Shown in pieces: positions 15,374-24,422 of a DNA stretch of 64,000 bases. The stretch is taken from NCBI RefSeq assembly GCF_002899695.1, contig NZ_PPEL01000006.1:1-64000 (forward strand), in the 5' to 3' direction. The notes below the pieces were generated by a model that worked only from the letters and a program-made list of their open reading frames with translations, was not told the origin of the DNA and ran no database searches. A program made the position numbers and the translations under genes. Origin of the DNA: Rubneribacter badeniensis. GTDB taxonomy: Bacteria > Actinomycetota > Coriobacteriia > Coriobacteriales > Eggerthellaceae. How positions within the stretch are numbered: the stretch's first letter is position 1; every line of letters starts with the position of its first letter.

Positions 15374-16882
15374 ATGAAAGACGAGGTCCTTTCGTTCGAC
15401 CTTGCCAAAACCATTGCACGCATGCGCGCAGCAGGCACCGACCTTCAATCGTGCGAAGTGAAGAGCGCAGTCGGCAAGCTTCCCAAAGACCTCGCTGAAT
15501 CCATCTCCGCTTTCTCAAACGGCTCGGGCGGTACCATCGTTTTGGGCCTTTCCGAAGAAGAGGGCTTCAAGCCGGCGTCCGGATTCGATCCTAAGCGCAC
15601 GCAAGATGCCCTGGCCGAAGTGTGCGCCAACAAGCTTGCCCCCGCCATTCGACCAAGCATAGACATCGAGACGTTCGAAGAGGCACCCATCCTCATCGCC
15701 TCGATTCCCGAACTTCCCCCTCGCGACAAACCTTGCCACGTGACGACGAAAGGAACCTACGAGGGCTCCTTTATACGTACCGGAGATGGCGATCGGAAGC
15801 TGAGCCACTACGAAATCGATCGATTGATCGAGGAGCGCTCGCAGCCACGCCACGACGCGCGCATCGTCGAAGGAGCGACCGAGGAGGATCTCGATGACGC
15901 GCTGGTCGAGGCCCTCGTCGAACGCGAGCGCTTTTTGCATCCTCGCGTTTTCGAGAAGTTTGGCAAGCGCGACATCCTCAAAGCCCTACGCGTGTTGGAC
16001 GAGGACGAACGCGGGATCCTGCGGCCCACGCTTGCAGGGTTGCTCGCCCTCGGAATATACCCGCAGAAGTACTTCCCGCGGCTCACGGTGTCGTTCGCCG
16101 CATATCCGGGCACAACGAAGGCCACGCTCGCCGAGACGGGTCAGCGGTTCCTCGATTCGGGCGATTTCGTGGGGCCTATCCCCGTCATGATCGCAGAAGC
16201 GGTTGCAGCCGTTGCGAAGAACACGCGAACCGGCTCGTTCTTCGAAGGGGCGTTTCGTGAAGACGTGCCCGACTACCCTCAGGAAGCGGTGCGGGAGGCC
16301 GTTGCGAACGCCCTTATGCATCGCGATTACTCGCCAGAGGCCTGGGGAACTCAAGTGCAGGTCAACCTGTACGCAGATCGGCTTGAAATTCTCAATCCAG
16401 GCGGCCTGTACGGAAGTGTGACCGTCGACACCCTGGGAACCCTCGGGCTGTCGTCGAGCCGAAACGAGTTCTTGTCCAAGATACTCGGGAGCACCCCCTA
16501 CCCCCAAACACCCGGCAAAGCGCGCTATGTCGTGGAGAACAAAGGGTCGGGGTATGCGGAGATAGCGTCGCGATTGGCAGCCGCGTACATGGAGCCGCCA
16601 AAGCCCCATGATCGGCCCGGATCGTTCTCGCTCACGCTCTGCAAAAGACGTCCGACCCTCGGCAAACAACACGATTACTCGAGTGGGAATATCGAGAACG
16701 CCATCCTCGCCATGGCAACCGAGTACGATACCGTCAGCGCAAAAGAAGTGGAGGAGGCATCGCGCCTGTCGCGCGGAACCGTCCTCAAGCACATCAACAA
16801 CTTGATTCGCCAAGGGCTGCTTGAAGCAACGGAACCGGGAAGCAGCAGAAAAAAACGGTACCGGCTGACGCGCCCCCAGTAG
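15374..16882 (+). CDS. AlbA_2 / HATPase_c_4 ATP-binding transcriptional regulator
   Basis: A 502-residue protein. The N-terminal AlbA_2 domain (about 18-150) shows SCEVKSAVGKLPKDLAESIS, AFSNGSGGTIVLGLSEEEGF and GSFIRTGDGDRKLSHYEIDR. The middle HATPase_c_4 part has PQEAVREAVANALMHRDYSP and LEILNPGGLYGSVT. The C-terminal 70 residues form a winged helix (VSAKEVEEASRLSRGTVLKH). Family members are putative DNA-binding regulators, often in accessory DNA. AGGAGG stands ahead of the ATG. The exact direct repeats upstream probably bind it. It lies inside the catabolic cluster between DUF917 and DUF1177 genes. Confidence 0.85.
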   Translation: MKDEVLSFDLAKTIARMRAAGTDLQSCEVKSAVGKLPKDLAESISAFSNGSGGTIVLGLSEEEGFKPASGFDPKRTQDALAEVCANKLAPAIRPSIDIETFEEAPILIASIPELPPRDKPCHVTTKGTYEGSFIRTGDGDRKLSHYEIDRLIEERSQPRHDARIVEGATEEDLDDALVEALVERERFLHPRVFEKFGKRDILKALRVLDEDERGILRPTLAGLLALGIYPQKYFPRLTVSFAAYPGTTKATLAETGQRFLDSGDFVGPIPVMIAEAVAAVAKNTRTGSFFEGAFREDVPDYPQEAVREAVANALMHRDYSPEAWGTQVQVNLYADRLEILNPGGLYGSVTVDTLGTLGLSSSRNEFLSKILGSTPYPQTPGKARYVVENKGSGYAEIASRLAAAYMEPPKPHDRPGSFSLTLCKRRPTLGKQHDYSSGNIENAILAMATEYDTVSAKEVEEASRLSRGTVLKHINNLIRQGLLEATEPGSSRKKRYRLTRPQ

Positions 16883-16942
16883 CGGACATCGCGCTTGCGT
16901 CTCGTTTGCGTTTAGAGCCATCGACAAGAAAGAGAGCATCCC

Positions 16943-17905
16943 ATGATCTTCAAACAATTGATCGAGCTGTACGACCTGCTGGACGACCCCGCCACCAGCG
17001 GAGTGGCCGTCGTCGAGCACCTGCGCGGCATCGACCCCGCATGCGACGCCGAAACGTACGTGCTCGAGGGACCGAAGGGCACCACCGACATGGTGCGCGT
17101 GCGCATACCCGGCTCGCGCGGGCGTGCAGCGGGCGGCGACGCGCCCACCATCGGGCTGCTCGGGCGTTTGGGCGGGCTGGGGGCGCGACCGGAGCGCATC
17201 GGCTTCGTGTCGGACGGCGACGGCGCGCTCACCGCGCTGGCCTGCGCGGCGAAGCTCGTGTCGATGCATGCGCGCGGCGACGTGCTGGCAGGCGACGTGG
17301 TGATCTCCACGCACGTGTGCCCGCACGCGCCCACGTTCCCGCACGAGCCGGTGGCGTTCATGGGCTCGCCTGTGGCCACGGCAGACGTGAACCGCGAGGA
17401 AGTGGGCGGCGCGCAGCTGGATGCCGTGCTCGTGGTGGACACGACGAAGGGCAACCGCATCATGAACGAACGCGGCTTCATGATCTCCCCCACGGTGAAG
17501 GAAGGGTGCATTCTGCGCGTGAGCGAAGACCTCGTGTCGCTCATGGAAATCGCGACGGGTCGGCGTGCCCGCACCTACCCGCTGTCGATGGCCGACATCA
17601 CACCCTACGGCAACGGCCTGTACCACCTGAACTCCATCCTGCAGCCCTGCACCGCCACCGACGCGCCCGTCGTGGGCGTGGCCGTCACCACCGAGACTGC
17701 CGTCCCCGGCTGCGCCACCGGTGCCACGCGCTTGGGCGATCTGGACGAGGCGGGATCGTTCATGATAGAGGTGGCGAAGGCGTTCGGCGAAGGGAAATGC
17801 GCGTTTTACGATGAGGGGGAGTTCGAGTGCTTCGTGGCGCGCTACGGCTCGATGAGGCATCTGCAGGGCATGGGAGCGCTCCCTGCGGAGGACCCGCAGG
17901 CGTAA
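16943..17905 (+). CDS. DUF1177 family protein
   Basis: A 320-residue protein with DUF1177 hallmarks: an N-terminal YDLLDDPATSGVAVVEHLRG, the central VVISTHVCPHAPTFPHEPVA and FMGSPVATADVN, and the GNRIMNERGFMISPTVKEG segment. The conserved His/Cys cluster in the central motif could bind metal, but the reaction is unknown. DUF1177 genes tend to occur beside hydantoinase, DUF917 and peptidase genes, as here. GAAAGAGAG precedes the ATG. A parS site lies between it and the following aminopeptidase gene. Confidence 0.82.
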   Translation: MIFKQLIELYDLLDDPATSGVAVVEHLRGIDPACDAETYVLEGPKGTTDMVRVRIPGSRGRAAGGDAPTIGLLGRLGGLGARPERIGFVSDGDGALTALACAAKLVSMHARGDVLAGDVVISTHVCPHAPTFPHEPVAFMGSPVATADVNREEVGGAQLDAVLVVDTTKGNRIMNERGFMISPTVKEGCILRVSEDLVSLMEIATGRRARTYPLSMADITPYGNGLYHLNSILQPCTATDAPVVGVAVTTETAVPGCATGATRLGDLDEAGSFMIEVAKAFGEGKCAFYDEGEFECFVARYGSMRHLQGMGALPAEDPQA

Positions 17906-17980
17906 GCCCCACCATCCCGCAAGCGAAGCGGCGGCATCGCGGAGGGCCGCGCGGAGAACCACACAGCGCCATCCCTGGAA

Positions 17981-17996
17981 TGTTTCACGTGAAACA
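17981..17996. promoter_or_regulatory. parS (ParB-binding) site 1
   Basis: Exact 16-bp palindrome TGTTTCACGTGAAACA in the gap between the DUF1177 and aminopeptidase genes. It is 20 kb from the main cluster of such sites. Confidence 0.88.
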
Positions 17997-18039
17997 TTCC
18001 ACGCTGAACAGCAAAAACGAACTGAAAGGACGAAACCGC

Positions 18040-18993
18040 ATGGATCTGGACAAGCGAGCGCGCACCATCGTCGAAACCAACCTCGCGCTTGCCGCGCACG
18101 AAACGCTGCTCGTGGTCACCGACGACGCCACGCGCGAGGTGGGCGAGCTCTTCTACGAAGCCGCCCGCGCGCTTGGCCGGCGGGCGCTCATCCTGCGCAT
18201 GCCCGAAGGCCGCGTGGCCGGCGAAGAGCCGCCCGCCGCCGTCGCCGCGGCCATGCGCGAAGCCGACGTCGCGCTCTGCCCCACAGCGCAGTCGATCACC
18301 CACACGAACGCGCGCATCGAAGCCGCAAAGGCCGGCGCCCGCGTGGTCACGATGCCCGGCATCACCCTCGACATGCTGCGCGAGGGCGCGGCCTGCGCCG
18401 ACTACGCCGAAGTGGAGCGCCGCACCCGCCAGCTTGCCGACCGCCTCACGCAGGCCCGCACCGCCCGCATCGAGAAGGACGACCGTGTGCTGGAGCTTTC
18501 CCTGGCCGGACGCCCGGGCGTGCCAAGCCCCGGCGTCTACCGCGAGCCGGGCGCGAGCGGCAACTTCCCCTCGGGCGAAGCCTACATCGCGCCGCTTGAG
18601 GCCGAGGCGAACGGAAGCGTGGTCATCGACGGCTCGATGGTGGGCATCGGAACGCTCGCCTCGCCGATGATCGCCACCATCGAGCACGGCCGCCTCGTGC
18701 GCATCGAGGGCGCCGACGAGCACGGCCCGTACGCCGACCGCCTCGGCGTGCTGTTCGAGCGTCCCGAGAACGGCACCATCGCCGAGCTGGGCATCGGCAC
18801 GAACGAGGCGGCCAAGCTGTGCGGCATCATCCTCGAAGACGAAAAGCTCTACGGCACCGTCCACGTGGCCTTCGGCACCAACACCTCGTTCGGCGGCGTC
18901 ACGAAAGCCGACTGCCATCTCGACGGCATCGTCCTTCGCCCCACCCTCTACCTCGACGACGAGCGCGTCATCTGCGAGGGGGAGTTCGTCTAA
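18040..18993 (+). CDS. M29-type aminopeptidase / NicX-like metalloenzyme
   Basis: A 317-residue member of the aminopeptidase T superfamily, which uses a divalent metal to remove N-terminal residues; some members are ring-cleaving dioxygenases (NicX). Visible landmarks are FPSGEAYIAPLEAEANG, VVIDGSMVGIG, NGTIAELGIGTNEAAK and HVAFGTNTSFGG with CHLDGIV, which supply the conserved Glu and His ligands. The start MDLDKRART is set by AAAGGA nine bases upstream. It is the last gene of the cluster and its stop overlaps the end of the convergent LuxR gene by four bases. Confidence 0.8.
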   Translation: MDLDKRARTIVETNLALAAHETLLVVTDDATREVGELFYEAARALGRRALILRMPEGRVAGEEPPAAVAAAMREADVALCPTAQSITHTNARIEAAKAGARVVTMPGITLDMLREGAACADYAEVERRTRQLADRLTQARTARIEKDDRVLELSLAGRPGVPSPGVYREPGASGNFPSGEAYIAPLEAEANGSVVIDGSMVGIGTLASPMIATIEHGRLVRIEGADEHGPYADRLGVLFERPENGTIAELGIGTNEAAKLCGIILEDEKLYGTVHVAFGTNTSFGGVTKADCHLDGIVLRPTLYLDDERVICEGEFV

Positions 18994-20576
18994 GCGCTCG
19001 CCTCGAACAGGTCGAGCAGTTCCTGGCGAGAGTTCACCTGCAGCTTGCGGTAGATGTGCACCGTGTGCGTTTTCACTGTCCCCGTCGTCACGAACAGAGC
19101 GTCGGCGATATAGGGAAGCGTGCGACCCCGTACAAGGTAACCAAGCACCTCCGTCTCGCGCGGCGTGAGAGCATAGCGCGCCGCGAAAGGAGCGAACTCC
19201 ACCTGTTCCGGCTCGGGGCACGGACGAGAAGGCGAGGGGGACGAGGACGGTCCTCGTCCCCCTCGCAGGGGAGAAGCCCGCAGCTTCCCCTCCTTCTCCA
19301 TTTCCCGACCTTCTCCGCTTTCCCCCTCTTCCTCCGCGACCGTCCCGGCCCCTTCAATCCCCCCGCCCGCGCTCGCGCGCGACACCAACATGAAGAACAG
19401 CGCGAGCAGTCCGCATCCGCACACAACGTCGAGCACAAACGCATCGGAACCGAACAGCGCGAACACCTGCTTTCCCAGCACGTTGCCCGCGAACACTACC
19501 CCCGCGATAAGGGCCTGCCCCACGCTGAACGACAGCAAAGGCGACAAGCCCTCCTCCTGCGTGCTCTGCGTGATGACCAAGAACACGAGCACCTGCAGGA
19601 AGAACGCGCTGCCTTGCACCAGGGCCCCTCCCACCGGGATGCCCGCCGTGCCGAACACCATGATAGCCACCAGCCCCACTGCCGTGAACGTGAGCGTGAT
19701 GCGATAGACCCCCTCCACTGAAAGCGCGTTGCGACCGGCCGTCAACGGCACGAGCGACATCGTGGCAATGCATGCGCACACAACGACGCCGCCGAAGAAC
19801 AGACTGTCAACGCTCGCATACCCACGCCCCATAACCACCGAAGCCACGAGGTTGCCCACAAACGCAGCCGCCACCAGCACGCCGACCGCCCGCCACGGAA
19901 GCACGCGCGCCTCCCATAAACCAGCCGACAACTCGCCGGGCATCGAAGCCGCCTCGTTTGCATCGCGATCCGGAAACACATCGGCAGACAATTCGTGGCG
20001 TGCCGAAGCGTCGCTCATCCACAGCGCCCATGAAGCGAGGGGCAGCGCACACGCGACCGCCATCGACCAAGGTTCGGGCACATGGGCCACCAACAGGTAC
20101 AGCACATACGCCACCAAAAACGACACCACCACGAGCGGGCGCATGCCGCGCGACCCCAACGAGTACCGCGCACCCCACGCCGCCCCAAGCAGCGCGACGC
20201 AGAAGCCGTCGACGACCCCGCATGCGAGAACAGCCGGCAGCGCGCTCGCGCGCACGGCTTGCGCAAGAACGACCACGGTAAGCGACGAGACAACCGCCGC
20301 CGCAAGGAACACGGGCGTTCGCACGACGATGCGACGGCGGCGAGCCCGCAGCGCCACGACGAATGCGAACAGCACCACCGCCCCTTGGGACGCGAAAAAG
20401 CCGTACTCAAGCCCGACGCTCTGGCCACCCGCATTCGGCTGGGGAATGAGCGCCGGGCTCAGATAGCATAAGAACCCCCACGCCCACAGAAACGACGACC
20501 CCGCCACCGTCTTGATCAGCGAGCGGGCCTCCACGCGCGCCTGCTCGGATCCGCGCGCGCTCCGAGAACGACGCAT
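18990..20576 (-). CDS. Membrane-embedded LuxR-family regulator
   Basis: A 528-residue protein. About twelve hydrophobic helices fill residues 25-390, laid out like a transporter, followed by a Glu/Ser/Pro-rich linker and a C-terminal LuxR helix-turn-helix (about 465-528: YALTPRETEVLGYLVRGRTL ... TGTVKTHTVHIYRKLQVNSR). This architecture is abundant in Eggerthellaceae, where such regulators often lie beside the reductase genes they control. Here the divergent neighbour is the flavoprotein at 20791. The membrane half probably senses its substrate. No receiver domain is present. Confidence 0.9.
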   Translation of the reverse strand: MRRSRSARGSEQARVEARSLIKTVAGSSFLWAWGFLCYLSPALIPQPNAGGQSVGLEYGFFASQGAVVLFAFVVALRARRRRIVVRTPVFLAAAVVSSLTVVVLAQAVRASALPAVLACGVVDGFCVALLGAAWGARYSLGSRGMRPLVVVSFLVAYVLYLLVAHVPEPWSMAVACALPLASWALWMSDASARHELSADVFPDRDANEAASMPGELSAGLWEARVLPWRAVGVLVAAAFVGNLVASVVMGRGYASVDSLFFGGVVVCACIATMSLVPLTAGRNALSVEGVYRITLTFTAVGLVAIMVFGTAGIPVGGALVQGSAFFLQVLVFLVITQSTQEEGLSPLLSFSVGQALIAGVVFAGNVLGKQVFALFGSDAFVLDVVCGCGLLALFFMLVSRASAGGGIEGAGTVAEEEGESGEGREMEKEGKLRASPLRGGRGPSSSPSPSRPCPEPEQVEFAPFAARYALTPRETEVLGYLVRGRTLPYIADALFVTTGTVKTHTVHIYRKLQVNSRQELLDLFEASA

Positions 20577-20790
20577 GGCATCCCCTCCCTCTCGGTTCCG
20601 GCAGCATCATACCGCAAGCGCACTTCGCCTTCACGCGAGAACGGAGCCTTCTGACCTCGATCAATGCAAAATATACCGTTTTGGAAGATGCGCCGCTTCC
20701 CCAGGACGCCCACGATAAGAGGCATGATCGAAGGCGATCCGGCACTGCACCGGACGCCGTGATGCACACCGCGAAACAAGGGAGGATGAC

Positions 20791-22512
20791 ATGAAGCATT
20801 CCGCACGCGAGAACATGGCGCACGAAGGTTTGAGCCGCCGCACGTTCCTTTCGGGCGCTGCCGCCACGGCGGGCTTGGCCGCGCTCGCCGGCCTTGCCGG
20901 CTGCGCACCGCAAGCCGCATCGGACGCCGCGCAAGACGCAAGCGCGGGCGCGGCCGGCAAGGGAACCGACGCAGCGACAGGTGCCATGCAGACAACCGAT
21001 CCTTCGCAAGCCGTATGGCCCGTCGTGGAAGAAGTCGAGGTGAACGCCGCCGGCGAAGGCGAGATCGCGTTCGTGGCCGATCCCATCGCCGCCGACGACA
21101 TCGTGGCCACGCACGACGTGGATGTGGTGGTGTGCGGCCTCGGCCCCGCCGGCGACGCGGCAGCGCTCTCCTGCGCCGAGCACGGCCTGAAAACCGTCGC
21201 CGTGGAAAAGCAGTCCACCGGCAATTACAACTCTGCCACCATCGGCGGCACGAACTCCAAGATCCATCAGCACTGGGGCATGACGTACGACACTGAGGCC
21301 TGGCTGGCCGACGCGATGATCGACTGCTCGTTCCAAGGCGACGTCGCCCTGTACCGCCATTGGCTCGAGGCGAACGGAGAGGCCGTGGACTGGTACGTCG
21401 GTCACTTCGACAATCAGAATCTTGACGACTACCCGCTCACATTCGCTGCAGGCGACTTCCCCAACTTCCGCGACGAATGGGACGCGACGAGCATGTCGCG
21501 CTCATGGAACACCTCGCTCAACCTTCCGTACCCTCCGGGCGAGTTGGCGGGCATCCTTGCCGGCATCCTGCAAGACGCCGGCGTCGAGATCCGCTACAAC
21601 TGCCCAGCCTGCCAGCTGGTCACCGACGACGCGGGCAAAGTGACCGGCGTCATCGTGAAGAGCGAGCAGGGCTACGAGCAGTACAACTGCGCCAAGGGCG
21701 TGGTGCTGGCCACCGGCGGCTACGAGTTCAACCAGCAGATGCTCAAGGAGCGTTGCCGCCCGCGCAGCGTCCCCGGCCACTGGCTGACCGGTGCGTTCGG
21801 CAACACCGGCGATGGGCATCAGATGGGCCTTGCCGTAGGCGCTGCCGAAGACGAGTTCCCGCAGCCCATAGCGCTCGATCCCGAACAGCTCATGCCGTAT
21901 TTGCGCGTGAACAAGCTGGGCAAACGCTTCACGCCCGAATACGAGCCGTACGGCCATCTGGCAATGGCCATCCAAGCGCAGCCCGGCACGTACGACTTCT
22001 ACATCGTGGACGGGGCCATCGGCGAGAAGATCGACAAGATCTGGACGCCCAGCTCGTCGTGCTACGGTCCGAAGGAAGTGTGGGTGGCTGCGGCCACGAG
22101 CGAGAACGCGCTCAAAGCCGACACGCTCGAAGAGCTTGCGGAGCTTATGGAGGTTCCGGCAGACGAGTTCGTGGCCACCATCGAGCGTTGGAACGAGATG
22201 GCCGCAGCGGGCAAGGACGAGGACTTCAATTTCCCGGGAAGCATGATGATGACCATCGACACGCCGCCATTCTATGCGACGAAGGAGTACGCCGACGGCC
22301 TGAACACCTGCGGAGGATTGCTCGTGGACACCGAATGCCGTGTGCTGAACAAGGAGCGCCAGCCTATCGAGGGCTTGTTCGCAGCCGGCATCACGTCGGG
22401 AGGCATGTTCTTCAACACGTACCCGCATAATCTGAATTGCCTGAGCCATACCCGCAACTGCCTGATGGGCTACACCATCGGCAAGGTTCTAGGCGAGGCG
22501 ACGGAGGCGTAG
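20791..22512 (+). CDS. Tat-exported FAD-dependent fumarate-reductase-like flavoprotein
   Basis: A 573-residue predicted exported reductase. The N-terminus has a twin-arginine motif SRRTFLSG and a lipobox-like LAGLAGC (Cys at about residue 44), so it may be a lipoprotein facing outward. The FAD-binding start is VDVVVCGLGPAGDAAALSCA (about 111-130), then NYNSATIGGTNSKIHQ, and the end has GGLLVDTECRVL and EGLFAAGITSG. Family members reduce fumarate, urocanate or other alkenes, and many coriobacterial paralogues act on host or dietary compounds. The substrate is unknown. No haem or FMN domain is attached, so electrons must come from a partner. GGAGG precedes the ATG. Divergent from a LuxR regulator. 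Confidence 0.9.
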   Translation: MKHSARENMAHEGLSRRTFLSGAAATAGLAALAGLAGCAPQAASDAAQDASAGAAGKGTDAATGAMQTTDPSQAVWPVVEEVEVNAAGEGEIAFVADPIAADDIVATHDVDVVVCGLGPAGDAAALSCAEHGLKTVAVEKQSTGNYNSATIGGTNSKIHQHWGMTYDTEAWLADAMIDCSFQGDVALYRHWLEANGEAVDWYVGHFDNQNLDDYPLTFAAGDFPNFRDEWDATSMSRSWNTSLNLPYPPGELAGILAGILQDAGVEIRYNCPACQLVTDDAGKVTGVIVKSEQGYEQYNCAKGVVLATGGYEFNQQMLKERCRPRSVPGHWLTGAFGNTGDGHQMGLAVGAAEDEFPQPIALDPEQLMPYLRVNKLGKRFTPEYEPYGHLAMAIQAQPGTYDFYIVDGAIGEKIDKIWTPSSSCYGPKEVWVAAATSENALKADTLEELAELMEVPADEFVATIERWNEMAAAGKDEDFNFPGSMMMTIDTPPFYATKEYADGLNTCGGLLVDTECRVLNKERQPIEGLFAAGITSGGMFFNTYPHNLNCLSHTRNCLMGYTIGKVLGEATEA

Positions 22513-22526
22513 GCAGGGCGCAAAGC

Positions 22527-22563
22527 GCGCGAGGAGGGAGGCACGCCCCTCTCTCCTTGCGCC
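22527..22563 (+). terminator. Candidate terminator after the flavoprotein
   Basis: GCGCGAGGAGGGAGG pairs imperfectly with CCCTCTCTCCTTGCGC about 15 bases past the stop codon. No T run follows. Confidence 0.4.
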
Positions 22564-22621
22564 TTCACGCACGCAGTCAGCCGCATGCACAAAGGCAGGA
22601 CAGGTGCCAGCGGCTTCTTTA

Positions 22622-22661
22622 GCGACGGGCCGACGCCCCGATTGGCGCGTCGGCCCGTCGC
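22622..22661. terminator. Perfect 15-bp hairpin
   Basis: GCGACGGGCCGACGC (22622-22636) and its exact complement (22647-22661) with a 10-base loop. It lies in the gap between the flavoprotein and Fic genes and may insulate them. No U tract is present. Confidence 0.5.
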
Positions 22662-22785
22662 CAGCAAGGTCGCCGCTCATCCGACGCGCCCGACAACAAG
22701 ATAGGCGCCGTCCGTTCAGCACGCTTCATCAATCTGTCGCGTAATCCCTCTCTGTTTGCAAGCGTATCTTCGCCACCGGTGTAGT

Positions 22786-22818
22786 ATCATCGCCATATTC
22801 AGATCAAATGGCGATGAT
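22786..22818. promoter_or_regulatory. Operator candidate upstream of the Fic gene
   Basis: A perfect 11-bp inverted repeat, ATCATCGCCAT and ATGGCGATGAT, with an 11-base spacer. The distance between arm centres is about two helical turns, which suits a dimeric repressor. It ends 21 bases before the fic start codon. Confidence 0.65.
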
Positions 22819-22839
22819 TCCTGTCTCAGGAGGGCCGTG

Positions 22840-23883
22840 ATGCAATTCGATTACAGCAAGAAACTCTCCCGCCTCATGAGTCCCGAAATCATGTCGGCGC
22901 TGGGAAATGTGCGCGAGCATCGAGGAAGGCAATCGCTCTACATCGCAACGACACCCGATATTCTGAACAGTCTGGAGGAAGTGGCGAGAATCCAGAGCAC
23001 CGGCGCGTCCAACCGGATAGAGAACATATCGACCACGGACAAACGGCTGCGCGAGCTGGTGGAGCAGAAGATCGAGCCGAGAAACCGCGACGAACGCGAG
23101 ATATCAGGATACCGCTACGTGCTCGACATGATCCACGAGCCTCATGGCGACATACCCGTGACCCCTGGGGTCATCCTCCAATTCCATCGGGATCTTTATC
23201 GATACCTCGATGTCTCGTTCGCCGGAAGATGGAAAGATACAGACAACACGATTGCGGAACGGCTACCCTCGGGAGAGCTCGTCACCCGTTTCGCGCCGAC
23301 CCCTTCCGCAGCGACGCCCGGTGCCGTACAGGAAATCTGCGACGCGTACGCCAGCGAGATAAAGAAAGGCATCTACGACCCGCTGCTCGTCAGCCTCGTC
23401 TTCGTCTTCGACTTCGTGAGCATCCATCCGTTCAACGATGGCAACGGCAGGATGAGCAGGCTTTTGACCCTGCTGCTGCTCTATCAAAACGGATACACTG
23501 TTGGAAAGTACGTGTCTATCGAGGCAGAGATAGAGAAATCGAAAGAAACCTATTACGAGGTCCTTCGCGCAAGTTCCACCGGATGGAGCGAGGGGAAAAA
23601 CGACTACACGCCGTTCGTCACCTACCTGCTCGGGGTGATCGGAGCATGCTACGCAACGCTCGATTCTCGGCTCTCCCTGCTCTCGTCGAGCGAGTCCAAC
23701 GAAAGCGCGCTCGAAGGCTACTTCGATTCCTTGGTCGCAAGCGCAAGCAAACGCGAGATCATGGACGCCAACCCCACCATGAGCCAAAGGACCATCGAAC
23801 GCATTCTGCAGAAACTTCAAGCCGAAGGCCGCATCGAGAAAGTGGGGGCGGCCAGGGCAACGCGCTACCGGAAAACCCGCTAG
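22840..23883 (+). CDS. Fic family protein (AMPylase-type) with C-terminal winged helix
   Basis: A 347-residue Fic protein, which transfers AMP or another nucleotide part onto target hydroxyl groups. The catalytic motif is HPFNDGNGRMSR, a full match to HPFxDGNGRxxR. The N-terminal region holds SNRIEN, matching the class II inhibitory [S/T]xxxE[G/N] helix, so the enzyme is probably self-inhibited. The C-terminal 60 residues (SQRTIERILQKLQAEGRIEK) look like a winged helix, suggesting it could also bind DNA and regulate itself through the perfect inverted repeat just upstream. AGGAGG precedes the ATG. It stands alone; no antitoxin gene is adjacent. Confidence 0.92.
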   Translation: MQFDYSKKLSRLMSPEIMSALGNVREHRGRQSLYIATTPDILNSLEEVARIQSTGASNRIENISTTDKRLRELVEQKIEPRNRDEREISGYRYVLDMIHEPHGDIPVTPGVILQFHRDLYRYLDVSFAGRWKDTDNTIAERLPSGELVTRFAPTPSAATPGAVQEICDAYASEIKKGIYDPLLVSLVFVFDFVSIHPFNDGNGRMSRLLTLLLLYQNGYTVGKYVSIEAEIEKSKETYYEVLRASSTGWSEGKNDYTPFVTYLLGVIGACYATLDSRLSLLSSSESNESALEGYFDSLVASASKREIMDANPTMSQRTIERILQKLQAEGRIEKVGAARATRYRKTR

Positions 23884-24019
23884 GAGAGCCCCCTTCGCCC
23901 CCACCCTCCATCTCGGCCGCAAGCGCGCCTTCCCCCGAATGCCGAATCAGCGACCTTGCAGCCTCGCCCCCGCACGCTCCGCATCTGCGAGCGCCGCACG
24001 CGCGTCCCAAGCCACGCGA

Positions 24020-24140
24020 TCGACCGACGCACCCACCCGTCCCAAGCCGCCCGTGCGTCCCAAGCCGCGCGAGCTACCCGAACCGCCCGCCCGTCCCAAA
24101 CCGCCCGCACGACCCGAGCCGCCCGCGCGTCCCCTCGCAC
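24020..24140 (+). repeat. Degenerate short tandem repeats
   Basis: Imperfect copies of CGTCCCAAGCCGCCCG and shortened forms follow one another between the Fic gene and hairpin D. Unit length varies, so they look like decaying slippage products. Confidence 0.55.
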
Positions 24141-24223
24141 TTGCAGGGGCATTTTCAGAATGCAAAGCGGTTGCATGGCGAAAGCCAGAAGACGCAGCAA
24201 GGCAGAGGCTTACGAAAGCGGTT

Positions 24224-24382
24224 TCGTGGCGGGAAATGACGGAAAACCGCCTTTCGGCAGGGTCAATGGGACTACGGCAACGAAGCCCCTTTGGCGTTTC
24301 CCCTGCTCGGCATATCGACGCGTAACCGATTGGCCGAAAGTTAGCGAGGGCAAAAGCGGTTTTCCGTCATTTCCCGCCACGA
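24224..24382. repeat. Long perfect inverted repeat with conserved loop (hairpin D)
   Basis: 27-bp arms (24224-24250 and 24356-24382) pair perfectly around a 105-base loop. The arm contains GGCGGGAAATGACGGAAAAC, shared with hairpin B. The loop segment near 24303-24341 (CTCGGCATATCGACGCGTAA) matches the B loop at roughly 30 of 39 positions. Confidence 0.88.
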
Positions 24383-24422
24383 ACGACGCCTTCCGCATCC
24401 GCGCAGCCATCATGCGGGCACA

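Larger units (their letters stand above)
23884..24422. other. Intergenic: degenerate tandem repeats and a long hairpin
   Basis: No gene is visible. About 24020-24140 consists of imperfect copies of a CGTCCCAAGCCGCCCG-type word. The rest is dominated by hairpin D (24224-24382). Confidence 0.6.
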
